Of a stretch of 64,000 nt of DNA, positions 8,996 to 19,697 are shown in pieces (position 1 is the stretch's first letter; every line of letters starts with the position of its first letter). Both the position numbers and the translations under genes were made by a program. Below the pieces are notes generated by a model, which ran no database searches, was not told the DNA's origin, and saw only the letters and a list, made by a program, of their open reading frames with translations. The DNA is from Rhodoferax sp. (GTDB lineage Bacteria > Pseudomonadota > Gammaproteobacteria > Burkholderiales > Burkholderiaceae_C): assembly GCA_031291295.1 (NCBI GenBank), contig JARLJI010000244.1, forward strand, positions 55,078 to 119,077, in the 5' to 3' direction.

Positions 8996-9643
8996 CAAGG
9001 CCAGGCTGGCGTCCAGGTACTCGGAGGGAGCGCGCTTGAACCCCGAGCGCGCAAAGCGCTGCAGCCGGCCCACCACGAAGGCGGTGAGTGCCGATGCCCG
9101 CACCTGCGCATCGACGCTGGGTGTGGCCGAGCCGTTGGCATCGGCCGCGCCGCGCAGGCTTTGCCGCAGGGTCGCCTCGATCTTGTCGAAAAACTGGTTC
9201 ATGCGCTGCTGCAGGCGTTCGTTCTCGAACACCAGCGCATCGCCCACCATCACGCGCGTCATGCCGGGGTTTTTCTCGGCAAACTGCAGCAGCATGTGGA
9301 CGACCTTGCCGGCCTGGCGGATGCCAGCGTCGGCACCCGATGCTTCACGCTCGGTGATCTGATTCACCAGCGAGAACACCGTCTGCTCGATGAACTCGAT
9401 CAGCCCCTCGAACATCTGCGCCTTGCTGGCAAAGTGGCGGTACAGCGCGGCCTCGCTCACCTCGAGCCGCGCTGCCAGCGCCGCCGTAGTGATGCGCTCG
9501 GCCCCCGGCTGCTCCAGCATGGTGGCCAACGCCTGCAGAATCTGCACCCGCCGTTCGCCCGGCTTGGGCCGCTTGCGCGCGGGGACGGCGACTTCGCCGG
9601 CGGAGGGGCCGGCGGAGGATGTGGAGAGATCGACGTCGGACAT
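8987..9643 (-). CDS. slmA: Nucleoid occlusion factor SlmA (TetR family)
   Basis: KPGERRVQILQALATMLEQPGAERITTAALAARLEVSEAALYRHFASKAQMFEGLIEFIE; next to argB. Confidence 0.88.
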   Translation of the reverse strand: MSDVDLSTSSAGPSAGEVAVPARKRPKPGERRVQILQALATMLEQPGAERITTAALAARLEVSEAALYRHFASKAQMFEGLIEFIEQTVFSLVNQITEREASGADAGIRQAGKVVHMLLQFAEKNPGMTRVMVGDALVFENERLQQRMNQFFDKIEATLRQSLRGAADANGSATPSVDAQVRASALTAFVVGRLQRFARSGFKRAPSEYLDASLALML

Positions 9644-9726
9644 GTTTGCAACAAGGTGTAGTCGAATGATTCTCGCACAGCGGTTACCCAAGGCTTTTTC
9701 CGGTACCGGGCACCGCCCTCACACCC

Positions 9727-10617
9727 TCAATGCGAGCGAATCATCGTCCCGTAGGCCTGCTCGGTCAGGATCTCCAGCAGCATCGCGTGCGGCACGCGGC
9801 CGTCGATGATGTGGACCGAGTTCACGCCGCTCTTGGCCGCGTCGAGCGCGCCGGCAATCTTGGGCAGCATGCCGCCCGAGATGGTGCCGTCGGCAAACAG
9901 CGCGTCGATCTCGCGCGCACTCAGGTCGGTCAGCAGCTTGCCCGACTTGTCGAGCACGCCGGGGGTGTTGGTCAGCAGCACCAGTTTCTCGGCCTTGAGC
10001 ACGATGGCCAGCTTGCCCGCCACCACGTCCGCGTTGATGTTGTAGCTCTCATTGTGTTCGCCAAAGCCAATCGGGCTGATCACGGGAATGAAAGCATCGT
10101 CCTGCAGCGCCTTCACCACGCTCGGGTCGATGCTCACGATGTCGCCGACCTGGCCCACGTCGTGCTCCTTGGTCGGGTCGTTGCTGTCGAGCATCTTGAG
10201 TTTTTGCGCGCGGATCATGCCGCCATCGCGCCCGGTCAGCCCCACGGCCTTGCCGCCGGCCTGGTTGATCAGGCCCACGATGTCCTGCTGCACCTCGCCG
10301 GCCAGCACCCATTCGACCACTTCCATGGTTTCGGCGTCGGTCACGCGCATGCCCTGGATGAACTCGCCCTTCTTGCCGAGCCGGTTCAGTGCCGTCTCGA
10401 TCTGCGGGCCGCCGCCGTGCACCACCACCGGGTTCATGCCGACCAGCTTGAGCAGCACCACGTCTTCGGCAAAATCGGCCTGCAGCGCCGGGTCGGTCAT
10501 GGCGTTGCCGCCGTACTTGATGACCATGGTCTTGCCGTGGAACTTGCGGATGTAGGGCAGCGCCTGGGCCAGGATTTCGGCCTTGTCGCGCGGGGTGATC
10601 AGGGTGGGGTCGGTCAT
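9727..10617 (-). CDS. argB: Acetylglutamate kinase
   Basis: [49 protein letters not shown]. Confidence 0.96.
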   Translation of the reverse strand: MTDPTLITPRDKAEILAQALPYIRKFHGKTMVIKYGGNAMTDPALQADFAEDVVLLKLVGMNPVVVHGGGPQIETALNRLGKKGEFIQGMRVTDAETMEVVEWVLAGEVQQDIVGLINQAGGKAVGLTGRDGGMIRAQKLKMLDSNDPTKEHDVGQVGDIVSIDPSVVKALQDDAFIPVISPIGFGEHNESYNINADVVAGKLAIVLKAEKLVLLTNTPGVLDKSGKLLTDLSAREIDALFADGTISGGMLPKIAGALDAAKSGVNSVHIIDGRVPHAMLLEILTEQAYGTMIRSH

Positions 10618-11804
10618 ACTGATTTCTCCGTTTTCTCGTTGCGATCCTCTTCCCACAGCAGCCTGATCAAAAGGCCGCGCCAGGCGAACGCGGCCGCGAG
10701 CAAGGCCGCCAGCGCCGCGCCCAGCACGATTACCATGCGCGGGCTCGGGCGCTCGGGGCGGCTGGGTACCGACGGCGTAGCCACAAACTGGGCTTGCGAC
10801 AGGAAGCGCGCACTGATCTGCGACACATCGGCCGCCATCGACGACAGCTTTTCCTTTTCGGCGTCGGTCTTGGCCGTTTTGGCAAGCTGGGTAATCACGC
10901 CGGAAACCCGGGTCACGCTGTCGCTGCCACTTTGCGCCTTCCCCACCGCCACCTCGGCCTCATCAATCAGGGCTTTGGCGAAGGCCTGCTGTTCGATCTC
11001 GCGGTCCAGCCTTTGCAGATTTTCCTTGATGCCAATCACCTCGGACTCCGCGCCGACCAGTTGTGCCATCGGCGTCATGAACTTTTCGTTGTCCTTGCGC
11101 ACATCCACCACCTGCTGGCTCTCGCGCCGCGCTGCCTCGGGGTAACTCGCCACGATCACCTTGAGCGCCTTGGCGCGGGCCTGCGCCTGCTCGATGTCGA
11201 ATTCGTATTTGAGCTTGCGCTCGAGCGCCCGGTCGGCAAATTGCCGACTGTCGGCAGCCCAGCGAAAAACCTGGTCGCGCAGCGCCTCGCGCGCGGCCAC
11301 TTCCTTGAAATACGAACCGAGCCAGGTCGCCACCTGCGCGGCCCGGGTCGCGTCGTGCGCGGTATACGTCAATCTCAACCCCAGATAGACCATGAGCTTG
11401 CGCTCACGCTCCTGCCGCCGATCTTCGCCGCCACTTCGGTTGTCTCTGCTGTCTCTGCTGTCCCTGGCATCCTGATCCGGCTGCAGCAGGACGTCGGGTA
11501 TGTCTTTGGCATCGGCCTTGCTGATCTTTGGAATCGGGGAGTGCCACTGACCCTGACCCACATCGGTTTCCAGTCGCTCCATCTCTTGAGCATTCACCCC
11601 TGGCAGCGGCACCACGCTGGCCATTTGGCGCAGAGTCGCGGGCGCATCCGCCAGCTCGGTAAACCGTTTGTACTCGGCCGGGCCCATCTCCATGCTGAGG
11701 ACTCCCTCGGACTTGTAGCGCAGCAGCGGGCCGTAACCCAGAACGCCGCCCAGCACCGCGCCCAGCACAGCCGCAACGACGACCAACCCAATCTTCCTGT
11801 TCAT
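10614..11804 (-). CDS. Wzz/chain-length determinant-like membrane protein
   Basis: N- and C-terminal TM segments around a coiled-coil; position at the end of the polysaccharide locus. Confidence 0.65.
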   Translation of the reverse strand: MNRKIGLVVVAAVLGAVLGGVLGYGPLLRYKSEGVLSMEMGPAEYKRFTELADAPATLRQMASVVPLPGVNAQEMERLETDVGQGQWHSPIPKISKADAKDIPDVLLQPDQDARDSRDSRDNRSGGEDRRQERERKLMVYLGLRLTYTAHDATRAAQVATWLGSYFKEVAAREALRDQVFRWAADSRQFADRALERKLKYEFDIEQAQARAKALKVIVASYPEAARRESQQVVDVRKDNEKFMTPMAQLVGAESEVIGIKENLQRLDREIEQQAFAKALIDEAEVAVGKAQSGSDSVTRVSGVITQLAKTAKTDAEKEKLSSMAADVSQISARFLSQAQFVATPSVPSRPERPSPRMVIVLGAALAALLAAAFAWRGLLIRLLWEEDRNEKTEKSV

Positions 11805-11828
11805 AAACACTCCGAAATTTGCGGGCCA

Positions 11829-13769
11829 TCATGCCACGCGATTTTCCTGCTCCGGCGCATAGCCGCTCACCAATTGCATGAATATGTTTCTGATGGCCGC
11901 CGCATCGTTGTCGTTGGCGGCACGACGCAGGGCCGCCAGGGATTTCTCGAGCTCGCCCCAGGCGACAAAATCTTCATGCGCCTTCATGATCCGCTCGTGC
12001 GCCGTGGGTACCGGATCGTCACCGATCAGCAACTCTTCATATAGCTTTTCACCGGGGCGCAGGCCGATCACCTGGATCTCGATGTCGCCGTCCGGATGGT
12101 CCGCGTCGCGCAGCGACAGGCCCGACAGCTGCACCATACGCCGCGCCAGATCCATGATCTTGACGGGCTGGCCCATGTCCAGCACAAACACGTCACCGCC
12201 TTCCGCCATGGCGCCGGCCTGCAGCACCAGCTGCGCGGCCTCGGGAATCGTCATGAAATAGCGCGTCACCTCTTCGTGCGTGACGGTGACCGGGCCACCC
12301 GCCATCAACTGCTTGCGAAACAGCGGGACCACGCTGCCGCTGCTGCCCAGCACGTTGCCGAAACGCACCATCGAAAAGCGTGTCTGGTTTGGCACCTCCG
12401 GGCCAGCCTGGCCATCGAGCGCGCAAAAGCGCACGCGGGGGCTGGCCGCCAGCGACTGCAGCACCAGCTCGGCCATGCGCTTGGTGGCGCCCATGACATT
12501 GGTGGGACGCACGGCCTTGTCGGTCGAGATCAGCACAAAATTCGCCACCCCCGTCTCGATCGCGACGCGCGCAATGTTGAGGGTGCCCAACACATTGTTC
12601 AGCACCCCCTCCGTGGGGTTGCTCTCGACCAGGGGCACGTGCTTGTAGGCCGCGGCGTGGTAGATGGTGGCCGGCTGGTAGCGTTGGCAAATTTCCTTCA
12701 TGCGTTCGTAATTGCGCACGCTGCCCAGCAAGGGCGTCAACTGCACGGGCAATGCAGCGTCGGCGCACAGGCCCAGCAGTTCGCCGTGAATGGCATAGAG
12801 GCCAAATTCATTGTGATCCAGCAGCACCAGCTGGCGCGGCTTCTCCAGAATGATCTGGCGACACAGCTCGCCGCCGATGCTGCCCCCCGCTCCGGTGACC
12901 AGCACCGTTTTTCCGGCCAGATTGCGCGCCAGCAGGGCCGGGTTGGGTGGCACCGGGGCACGCCCCAGCAGATCTTCCACGTCCAGCTCCTGGAAGTCCT
13001 GCATGGTGACCCGCCCCGCCGCCAGGTCGCCCATGCCGGGCAAGGTGCGCACGTGCACCGGCAGGCTACGCAGGCTGTCGATGATCTCGTTGCGCCGCGC
13101 GCGGCCCACCACGGGCATGGCCAGCAGGATATCGGTCACTCCCATGCGCTCGACGGCGCCGGGCACCTCGGCCGGCGTCATGATGTCGACCCCGTTGATG
13201 CTTTGCCCGGCCTTGGACACATCGTCGTCAATAAACCCGAGCAGCACAAACTGCCGGGCCACGCCCAGCGCCAGTGCGGTTTGCACCCCGGCCTCGCCCG
13301 CACCGTAAATCAGCATGCGCCCTTCGGCATGCGGCTTTTTGCCACCCACCCCCGCCAGCCAGAAGCGGGCCATAGCACGGCTGGTGCCCACCAGTAGCAG
13401 GAACAACAGCGGCTGGATCAGCCCGACGGTGCGCGGCACGCCCTGCCATTTGAAATACAGCAGAGAGCCAAAAAACAGGGCCGCGTAAAGGGCGATTGCC
13501 TTGGCTGTGCTGGCCATGGCCGCCATACCGGTGTAGCGAAAGATCGCGCGGTACAGCCCGAACCGGACAAAGACCGGCACCGCGAGCAACGGCGCCAGGG
13601 CGTAGACATATTTCTGCTGATCCCGCGGCCAGCCGACCTGATCCACCCGCAAGTAAAAGGCCGCCCAGACCGAAAACAAGGCCAGGCAGATATCCAGCAG
13701 CATGACCACCAGGCGCTTGGCGGGGCGCGGCAGCGCCAGCACGGGACCCGTAAACTGGTTCAGCGGCAT
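11829..13769 (-). CDS. Polytopic nucleoside-diphosphate-sugar 4,6-dehydratase (WbpM/PglF-like)
   Basis: N-terminal TM region, then GKTVLVTGAGGSIGGELCRQIILEKPRQLVLLDHNEFGLYAI...NPTEGVLNNVLGTLNIA. Confidence 0.9.
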   Translation of the reverse strand: MPLNQFTGPVLALPRPAKRLVVMLLDICLALFSVWAAFYLRVDQVGWPRDQQKYVYALAPLLAVPVFVRFGLYRAIFRYTGMAAMASTAKAIALYAALFFGSLLYFKWQGVPRTVGLIQPLLFLLLVGTSRAMARFWLAGVGGKKPHAEGRMLIYGAGEAGVQTALALGVARQFVLLGFIDDDVSKAGQSINGVDIMTPAEVPGAVERMGVTDILLAMPVVGRARRNEIIDSLRSLPVHVRTLPGMGDLAAGRVTMQDFQELDVEDLLGRAPVPPNPALLARNLAGKTVLVTGAGGSIGGELCRQIILEKPRQLVLLDHNEFGLYAIHGELLGLCADAALPVQLTPLLGSVRNYERMKEICQRYQPATIYHAAAYKHVPLVESNPTEGVLNNVLGTLNIARVAIETGVANFVLISTDKAVRPTNVMGATKRMAELVLQSLAASPRVRFCALDGQAGPEVPNQTRFSMVRFGNVLGSSGSVVPLFRKQLMAGGPVTVTHEEVTRYFMTIPEAAQLVLQAGAMAEGGDVFVLDMGQPVKIMDLARRMVQLSGLSLRDADHPDGDIEIQVIGLRPGEKLYEELLIGDDPVPTAHERIMKAHEDFVAWGELEKSLAALRRAANDNDAAAIRNIFMQLVSGYAPEQENRVA

Positions 13770-14935
13770 GCCTGCCTCAAAACAGCAGCCAGCACCTTGC
13801 AAGTTTTCGCAATCTCATCCTCGGTCAGCGTGGGATGCACCAGAAACATCAGGCTGGTTTCGCCCAACTCGCGGGCTACCGGCAGACGCTCGGCTGGACG
13901 CCAGCCGGTATGGTCGAAGGCCTTTTCGAGATACACCTCAGAGCACGACCCCTGGTAGCAAGGAACACCTTCGGCCTTGATGGCTTCCACGATGCGGTCG
14001 CGGTCCCAGCCCGGGGCCAGGCGGTCGGGTTGCACATACACATAGCACTTGTAATGCGCATGCATGCTGCCCGCAGGCACGGCTGGCACACGCACTGCCG
14101 CATGCGGACGGCAAGCGGCCCAAATCGACTCGGCATGTTGCGTGCGCTTCACCGTCCAGTCGGCCATGCGGCGCAACTGGATGCGGCCAATGGCGGCCTG
14201 CACCTCCAGCATGCGCCAGTTGGTTCCAAAGCTTTCATGCACCCAGCGAAAGCCCGGCGGGTGCTGGCGCTCGTACACCGCCTCGTAGCTCTTGCCGTGG
14301 TCCTTGTACGACCACATGCTGGACCAGAGCGCGTGGTCGTTGGTGGTGACCATGCCGCCCTCGCCTGCGGTGGTCATGATTTTGTCCTGGCAAAACGACC
14401 ATGCGCCCACATGTCCTATGGACCCAATGCTGCGATCTTTATAGCGCGCGCCATGCGCCTGGGCGCAATCCTCGATAACCTTGAAGCCGTGCGCCTGCGC
14501 CAGCGCCATGATCGGATCCATGTCGCAGGGCCAGCCGGCCAGGTGCACGCAAATCACCGCTTTGGTTGCGGGCGTGAGCACCCGGGCGATCGTAGCGGCC
14601 GACAGGTTGCCACTGTCGGGGTCCACATCGGCAAACACCGACGTGGCGCCCGCGTTGACCACGCACGAGACGCTGGCTATGAAGGTGCGCGGCGTTACCA
14701 CCACCTCGTCGCCGGGGCCAACGCCCAGCGCCTTGAGCGCGACATCCAGCGCCAGCGTGCCGTTGGCCAGCGCCACGGCATGCCCGGTGCCCGTCCATGC
14801 AGCAAACTCTTTTTCAAACGTGCGGCATTCCTGTCCGGTCCAGTAATTGACCTTGTTGGACAGCACAACGTCGCGCACGGCATCGGCCTCTTCTTCGGTA
14901 AAGCTCGGCCACGGGGAAAATTCGGTATTCAACAC
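13760..14935 (-). CDS. DegT/DnrJ/EryC1/StrS aminotransferase (PglE-like)
   Basis: HAVALANGTLALDVALKALGVGPGDEVVVTPRTFIAS...GHVGAWSFCQDKIMTTAGEGGMVTT. Confidence 0.88.
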   Translation of the reverse strand: MLNTEFSPWPSFTEEEADAVRDVVLSNKVNYWTGQECRTFEKEFAAWTGTGHAVALANGTLALDVALKALGVGPGDEVVVTPRTFIASVSCVVNAGATSVFADVDPDSGNLSAATIARVLTPATKAVICVHLAGWPCDMDPIMALAQAHGFKVIEDCAQAHGARYKDRSIGSIGHVGAWSFCQDKIMTTAGEGGMVTTNDHALWSSMWSYKDHGKSYEAVYERQHPPGFRWVHESFGTNWRMLEVQAAIGRIQLRRMADWTVKRTQHAESIWAACRPHAAVRVPAVPAGSMHAHYKCYVYVQPDRLAPGWDRDRIVEAIKAEGVPCYQGSCSEVYLEKAFDHTGWRPAERLPVARELGETSLMFLVHPTLTEDEIAKTCKVLAAVLRQACR

Positions 14936-14938
14936 AAT

Positions 14939-15598
14939 TCAACCTTTCAAAAATGGCTTGGCCGGGTTGCCAACCACGGTAACGCCGGGTGGCACGTCGC
15001 GCGTGACCACCGCGCCCATGCCAACCACAGCCCCCCGGCCAATCACCAGCGGCTGCCCCGGCATGCCCTGCTTGATGACAGCGCCCGCGCCGATGTAGGC
15101 ATGGTCTTCGATGACGATGTTGCCGTTGCACTGGACCCCTGGCGCGAAGGTGACGAAATCGCCAATCACGCAGTCATGCGCCACATAGCTATAGATGTTG
15201 GCGTGAAAGTGTCGACCGATGCGGATGTTGGACGTAAGCGTGACAAAGGGGCTCAGCACCGCGCCCTCGCCCAGCAGCACCTCGTCCATCGTTACCACGT
15301 TGGCGGCGGCTACCGTCCACGGCCGCACGCCATCAGCAGCGCAACGCACGGCCAGCTTCTCGCGCACCGCACTACTACCAATGGCCAGCACTGCATGGCG
15401 TGGGCCGGCGGGCGCCTGCAGGAATTCCGCATAGCGGAGCACCCGCTGGCCATTGACCATGGGCGCCCCGGGCTGGTCGTCCACAAACACCAGTTGCGTG
15501 GCCGCAATGCCCTGGCGCTGTAACTGCGCGCGCGCCAAGGGCATCACTTCACGGCCGTAGCCGCTGGCACCATATACGGCGAAAAGAGGGGAATTCAT
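14939..15598 (-). CDS. NeuD/PglD-family sugar O/N-acetyltransferase
   Basis: Hexapeptide repeats [47 protein letters not shown]. Confidence 0.88.
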   Translation of the reverse strand: MNSPLFAVYGASGYGREVMPLARAQLQRQGIAATQLVFVDDQPGAPMVNGQRVLRYAEFLQAPAGPRHAVLAIGSSAVREKLAVRCAADGVRPWTVAAANVVTMDEVLLGEGAVLSPFVTLTSNIRIGRHFHANIYSYVAHDCVIGDFVTFAPGVQCNGNIVIEDHAYIGAGAVIKQGMPGQPLVIGRGAVVGMGAVVTRDVPPGVTVVGNPAKPFLKG

Positions 15599-16200
15599 CG
15601 CTTGTCTCCAATCTGCGAGCCGGTGAACCGCGGCATCGTGGCTTCACCCGTAGCGCTGATGCCTTCACGCACCAGCACCTTGCGCACCGTGCGCCACAGG
15701 ATCTTGACGTCCAGCCACAGCGTGCGGTGGTCAACGTACCAGACGTCAAGCTTGAACTTGTCGTCCCAACTCAGCGCATTGCGGCCGTTAACTTGCGCCC
15801 AGCCGGTGATGCCGGGGCGCACCTCATGGCGGCGCGCCTGCTCGGGCGAGTACAGCGGTAAATATTCCATGAGCAGCGGACGCGGGCCGACGAGGCTCAT
15901 ATCGCCCCTGAGCACGTTCCACAGTTCGGGCAACTCGTCCAGGCTGGTAGCACGCAAGAAGCGACCAAAGGCCGTGAGGCGATCGGCATCAGGCAGCAAC
16001 TGTCCATCGGGCGCGCGTGCATCCGTCATGGTTCGAAACTTGACCATCCTGAACGGCCTGCCATGCAGGCCCGGACGGGTCTGCGTGAAGAACACCGGAC
16101 TACCCAGCTTGCGGCGCACCTGCCATATCAAAAATAATAACGGCAGGCCCAGTAACAGCAAGGACAGAGCGGCCAAAAGGACGTCAAAGATACGCTTCAT
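15595..16200 (-). CDS. PglC-like undecaprenyl-phosphate phosphoglycosyltransferase
   Basis: MKRIFDVLLAALSLLLLGLP..., KFRTMTDARAPDG, LRGDMSLVGPRPLLMEYLPLYS. Confidence 0.92.
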   Translation of the reverse strand: MKRIFDVLLAALSLLLLGLPLLFLIWQVRRKLGSPVFFTQTRPGLHGRPFRMVKFRTMTDARAPDGQLLPDADRLTAFGRFLRATSLDELPELWNVLRGDMSLVGPRPLLMEYLPLYSPEQARRHEVRPGITGWAQVNGRNALSWDDKFKLDVWYVDHRTLWLDVKILWRTVRKVLVREGISATGEATMPRFTGSQIGDKR

Positions 16201-17435
16201 TGCTTCAATGACTGGTTACATGACAAGCGCCTGAAGATCGCCCCAAACCTGGCCGCCCCCACCCGCAGGGCCAAGTGCTCCTGATAATAGTATTTCGCCT
16301 TCTGTCCCATATCGGCCAATCGCTCAGGCGTCAATGACGCAAGCATTTCGGCCGCCGCGACCATTGCTTCGGCGTCTTCAGACTCGGCCACCACGCCAGC
16401 GCCCGACTGCCGCACCAAGTCGGCGGCGTCCCCATCCACCGCCATCAGTAGCGGCTTTCCCACGGCCATGTAGGCCTGGGTCTTGGAAGGGATGGTGATT
16501 TCAAACAATGGGTCTTTGCGCAGGTGCACCAGCAATGCTTCTGCCGCATTCAACAGGGTGCCTACCTCGGCCATGGGCACCGGCGGCAAAAACACAACGT
16601 TACGCAACTGCCGCTCGCTGACCACATGCTTGAGCCGTTCCACCTCCACGCCACCGCCCAACAGCACGAAACACACACGCGAACCGCGCGCCTGCAGCAC
16701 CGCGGCCGCGTCCAACACTGCATCCAGCGCCTGGGCTTTGCCCATGTTGCCAGCAAATAGAACCCGAAACTGCTCAGGACCCGGAAAGCTCGCCGGCATC
16801 TGCCCCTGCGGCGCGGCCAAGGCAGCCTCGTCGGCCCAGTTGTAGATCACATTGACCTTGGCATCCGGCACGCCACGCTGCACGAGCAAGCGCTTGAAGC
16901 CAGGGGACAGCACAACGATATGATCCACTCGGCGATATACCCATTGGCACACGGAGGCCACAACGCTCAACGCCCGGGGGTTGCTGATCATGCCCGTGGC
17001 ACGCAGGGTATCGGGCCACATGTCCTGGATGTCATACACCACCGGGATGCGGCGAAACAGGCGAATCAAGCTGGCTGTAATGCCCACCGTGAGCGGCGGA
17101 TGATAGGCATACATCACATCGGCACGGCGAGCCATAAACAAGCCATAAAACAGTGCAGAAGCTGCAAAACTCAGGTAGTTCAACACCCGCTTGACGGCGG
17201 ACTGATCATGGTTGGGGTACAGCGGAACCCGCGTGACCTGCACATCGTCAATAGTTTCGCGCTGCAGCAGCTTGATCTTGTAGCCTGGATAGACCTTGCC
17301 GCCCGGGTAGTTGGGGAAGCCTGTCAGCACCTCCACCTCAAAGCCCTGGCGTACCAGTTCGCGGGCAAACACCATGCCCTTGAAGGTTGGCTCCGGGTCA
17401 AACCATTGCGTCAGCAGCAATACGCGGACGGTCAT
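16197..17435 (-). CDS. Glycosyltransferase family 4 (WbuB/WbjE-like)
   Basis: LLTQWFDPEPTFKGMVFARELVRQGFEVEVLTGFPNYPGGKVYPGY; follows fnlABC genes. Confidence 0.85.
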   Translation of the reverse strand: MTVRVLLLTQWFDPEPTFKGMVFARELVRQGFEVEVLTGFPNYPGGKVYPGYKIKLLQRETIDDVQVTRVPLYPNHDQSAVKRVLNYLSFAASALFYGLFMARRADVMYAYHPPLTVGITASLIRLFRRIPVVYDIQDMWPDTLRATGMISNPRALSVVASVCQWVYRRVDHIVVLSPGFKRLLVQRGVPDAKVNVIYNWADEAALAAPQGQMPASFPGPEQFRVLFAGNMGKAQALDAVLDAAAVLQARGSRVCFVLLGGGVEVERLKHVVSERQLRNVVFLPPVPMAEVGTLLNAAEALLVHLRKDPLFEITIPSKTQAYMAVGKPLLMAVDGDAADLVRQSGAGVVAESEDAEAMVAAAEMLASLTPERLADMGQKAKYYYQEHLALRVGAARFGAIFRRLSCNQSLKQ

Positions 17436-17438
17436 GGG

Positions 17439-18587
17439 TCAGTACTTTTTCCACACCACGCGGTTCACATAGTCGGTGTAGCTGTGGATGATGCGCAGCA
17501 CCTTGTCGGACACATTGGGCATGCTGTAATCCGCCACCTGGCGAATGCCGTGCGGGTCCGTGCGTTCAGCACCTCGCGGCTGCGTGGACAGAATCGCCAG
17601 CCCCTGGCGCACGCGCTCTACCTCCAGCCCTACCATCATCACGGCAGCCTCTTCCATGCCCTCGGGCCGCTCGTGCGCCTCGCGCAGGTTGAGTGCCGGG
17701 AAGTTCAGGATAGACGACTCTTCATTGATGGTGCCGCTGTCCGACAGCACGGCCCTAGCCGAAAGCTGTAACTTCACGTAGTCGTGAAAGCCCAGCGGCT
17801 TGAGCAGCCGCACCTGCGGGTGAAAGCGCGCACCCGTTGCGTCAATACGCTTTTGCGTGCGTGGGTGGGTGGACACGATCACTGGAAAATTGTTGTCTTC
17901 TGCCAGGGCGTTCAGCACGTCTACCAGCTTGGCAAACGTCTGTGGCGATTCGATGTTTTCTTCGCGGTGCGCGCTGACCACAAAGTAGCCCTCCGCGTGC
18001 AGCCCAAGGCGCGCCAGCACATCAGACGCCTCGATGCTCGGACGGTAGTGCGTCAGCACCTCGAACATCGGGCTGCCGGTCTTGATGACCAGATCCGGCG
18101 GCAGGCCCTCGCGCAGCAGGTAGTCGCGCGCGATGGTGCTATAGGTCAGGTTCACATCGGCCGTGTGGTCCACGATGCGGCGGTTAGTTTCCTCGGGCAC
18201 GCGCTGGTCAAAACAGCGGTTACCGGCCTCCATGTGAAAGATCGGAATCTTGCGTCGCTTGGCCGGAATCACGGCCAGGCAGCTATTGGTATCGCCCAGC
18301 ACCAGCATGGCCTCGGGCTGCACCTCGTCCAGCACCTGGTCCACCGCGATGATGAGGTTGCCAATCGTGTGGGCCGCGCCGCTGCTGCCCGCCGCACTAT
18401 TCAAAAAATGGTCCGGTTTGCGCACGCCCAGGTCGTCAAAGAACACCTGGTTCAGCTCGTAGTCGTAGTTCTGCCCAGTGTGCACCAACACATGCTCGCA
18501 ATGGTCGTCCAGTCGCGCCAGCACACGTGAGAGGCGAATGATCTCGGGCCGCGTGCCGACCACGGTCATGACCTTCAACTTCTTCAT
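17439..18587 (-). CDS. fnlC: UDP-N-acetylglucosamine 2-epimerase family (FnlC/WbjD-like)
   Basis: [21 protein letters not shown]...[18 protein letters not shown]. Confidence 0.87.
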   Translation of the reverse strand: MKKLKVMTVVGTRPEIIRLSRVLARLDDHCEHVLVHTGQNYDYELNQVFFDDLGVRKPDHFLNSAAGSSGAAHTIGNLIIAVDQVLDEVQPEAMLVLGDTNSCLAVIPAKRRKIPIFHMEAGNRCFDQRVPEETNRRIVDHTADVNLTYSTIARDYLLREGLPPDLVIKTGSPMFEVLTHYRPSIEASDVLARLGLHAEGYFVVSAHREENIESPQTFAKLVDVLNALAEDNNFPVIVSTHPRTQKRIDATGARFHPQVRLLKPLGFHDYVKLQLSARAVLSDSGTINEESSILNFPALNLREAHERPEGMEEAAVMMVGLEVERVRQGLAILSTQPRGAERTDPHGIRQVADYSMPNVSDKVLRIIHSYTDYVNRVVWKKY

Positions 18588-19696
18588 AGCTTGACTCTCA
18601 TTGCAATAGTGTCGGGCTTGTCCCGATCAAAGATTTCGTTGGCCCACAGCATGACCACCATTTCTTCTGTGCCCACATTGGTGATGTCGTGCGTCCAGCC
18701 GGGCACGGTTTCAACCACCCGCGGTGCATCGCCAGAGGTGAGCACCTCGTAGGTTTCATTGGTCACAATATGACGAAATCCAAAGCGCGCCGAACCCTTG
18801 ATAACAAGAAACTTCTCGGTCTTGGTATGGTGGTAGTGCCCGCCCCGCGTGATGCCGGGATGTGCGGTAAAGAAAGAGAACTGCCCGCTATCGGGCGTCT
18901 TCAGCATCTCGACAAACACGCCGCGCTCATCGCCATGGCTTGTCAAGTCATACGCAAACTTGGCGGGCGGCAGGTAGCTAACGTATGTAGCATACAAGGC
19001 ACGCACCAGGCCTGTGCCTACGCGCTCTGACACAAGGGAAGTGCGGCAGTTTTTGAAGGCTTCAATCTGCGCCGCCAAGTCACCCAGGCCAATGCCGTAA
19101 ACGGGCTCAACCGTCCCCCATTGCAAGCCCTGCCCCACGTTGCCCAGCGCATGCACGAATGCCGAAACCACGTCATCGACGTATACCAGCTTCAACTGCG
19201 TGGACGCGTCGTTGACCTGGATGGGCAAATCGTTGGCGATGTTGTGGCAGAAAGTGGCCACCACCGAGTTGTAGTTGGGCTTGCACCACTTGCCAAACAC
19301 GTTGGGCAGGCGGTAGATCGCGGCAGGGTTGTCCGTTTGCACGCAGAATTGTTCCACCGCCCGCTCGGCGGCACGCTTGCTCTGGCCATACGGGTTGGTC
19401 AGCTCAGCCTGAATGGACGAAGCCAGGATCAAGGGAATGTGCCGCCCCGTGGCCTGGATGGCGGCACACAGCCGCGCCGTCAGGTCGGCATTGCCTGCGG
19501 TGAATTCGGCAACATCTCTGGGGCGGTTAGTGCCGGCCAGATGCACCACGGCATCTGCCGCGCATACCTTGTCGGTCAACACGTCTGGCGTCTCTTCACG
19601 ATTGAACCGCAGCACCTCGAAGCCCGGCAGCTCGCCCAGGCGAACCACCAGGTTCTTGCCCACAAAGCCGTTGGAGCCAGTCACCAGTACGCGCAT
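18584..19696 (-). CDS. fnlB: CapF/FnlB/WbjC-like bifunctional epimerase-reductase with C-terminal cupin
   Basis: [23 protein letters not shown]...[46 protein letters not shown]. Confidence 0.88.
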   Translation of the reverse strand: MRVLVTGSNGFVGKNLVVRLGELPGFEVLRFNREETPDVLTDKVCAADAVVHLAGTNRPRDVAEFTAGNADLTARLCAAIQATGRHIPLILASSIQAELTNPYGQSKRAAERAVEQFCVQTDNPAAIYRLPNVFGKWCKPNYNSVVATFCHNIANDLPIQVNDASTQLKLVYVDDVVSAFVHALGNVGQGLQWGTVEPVYGIGLGDLAAQIEAFKNCRTSLVSERVGTGLVRALYATYVSYLPPAKFAYDLTSHGDERGVFVEMLKTPDSGQFSFFTAHPGITRGGHYHHTKTEKFLVIKGSARFGFRHIVTNETYEVLTSGDAPRVVETVPGWTHDITNVGTEEMVVMLWANEIFDRDKPDTIAMRVKL

Positions 19697-19697
19697 G

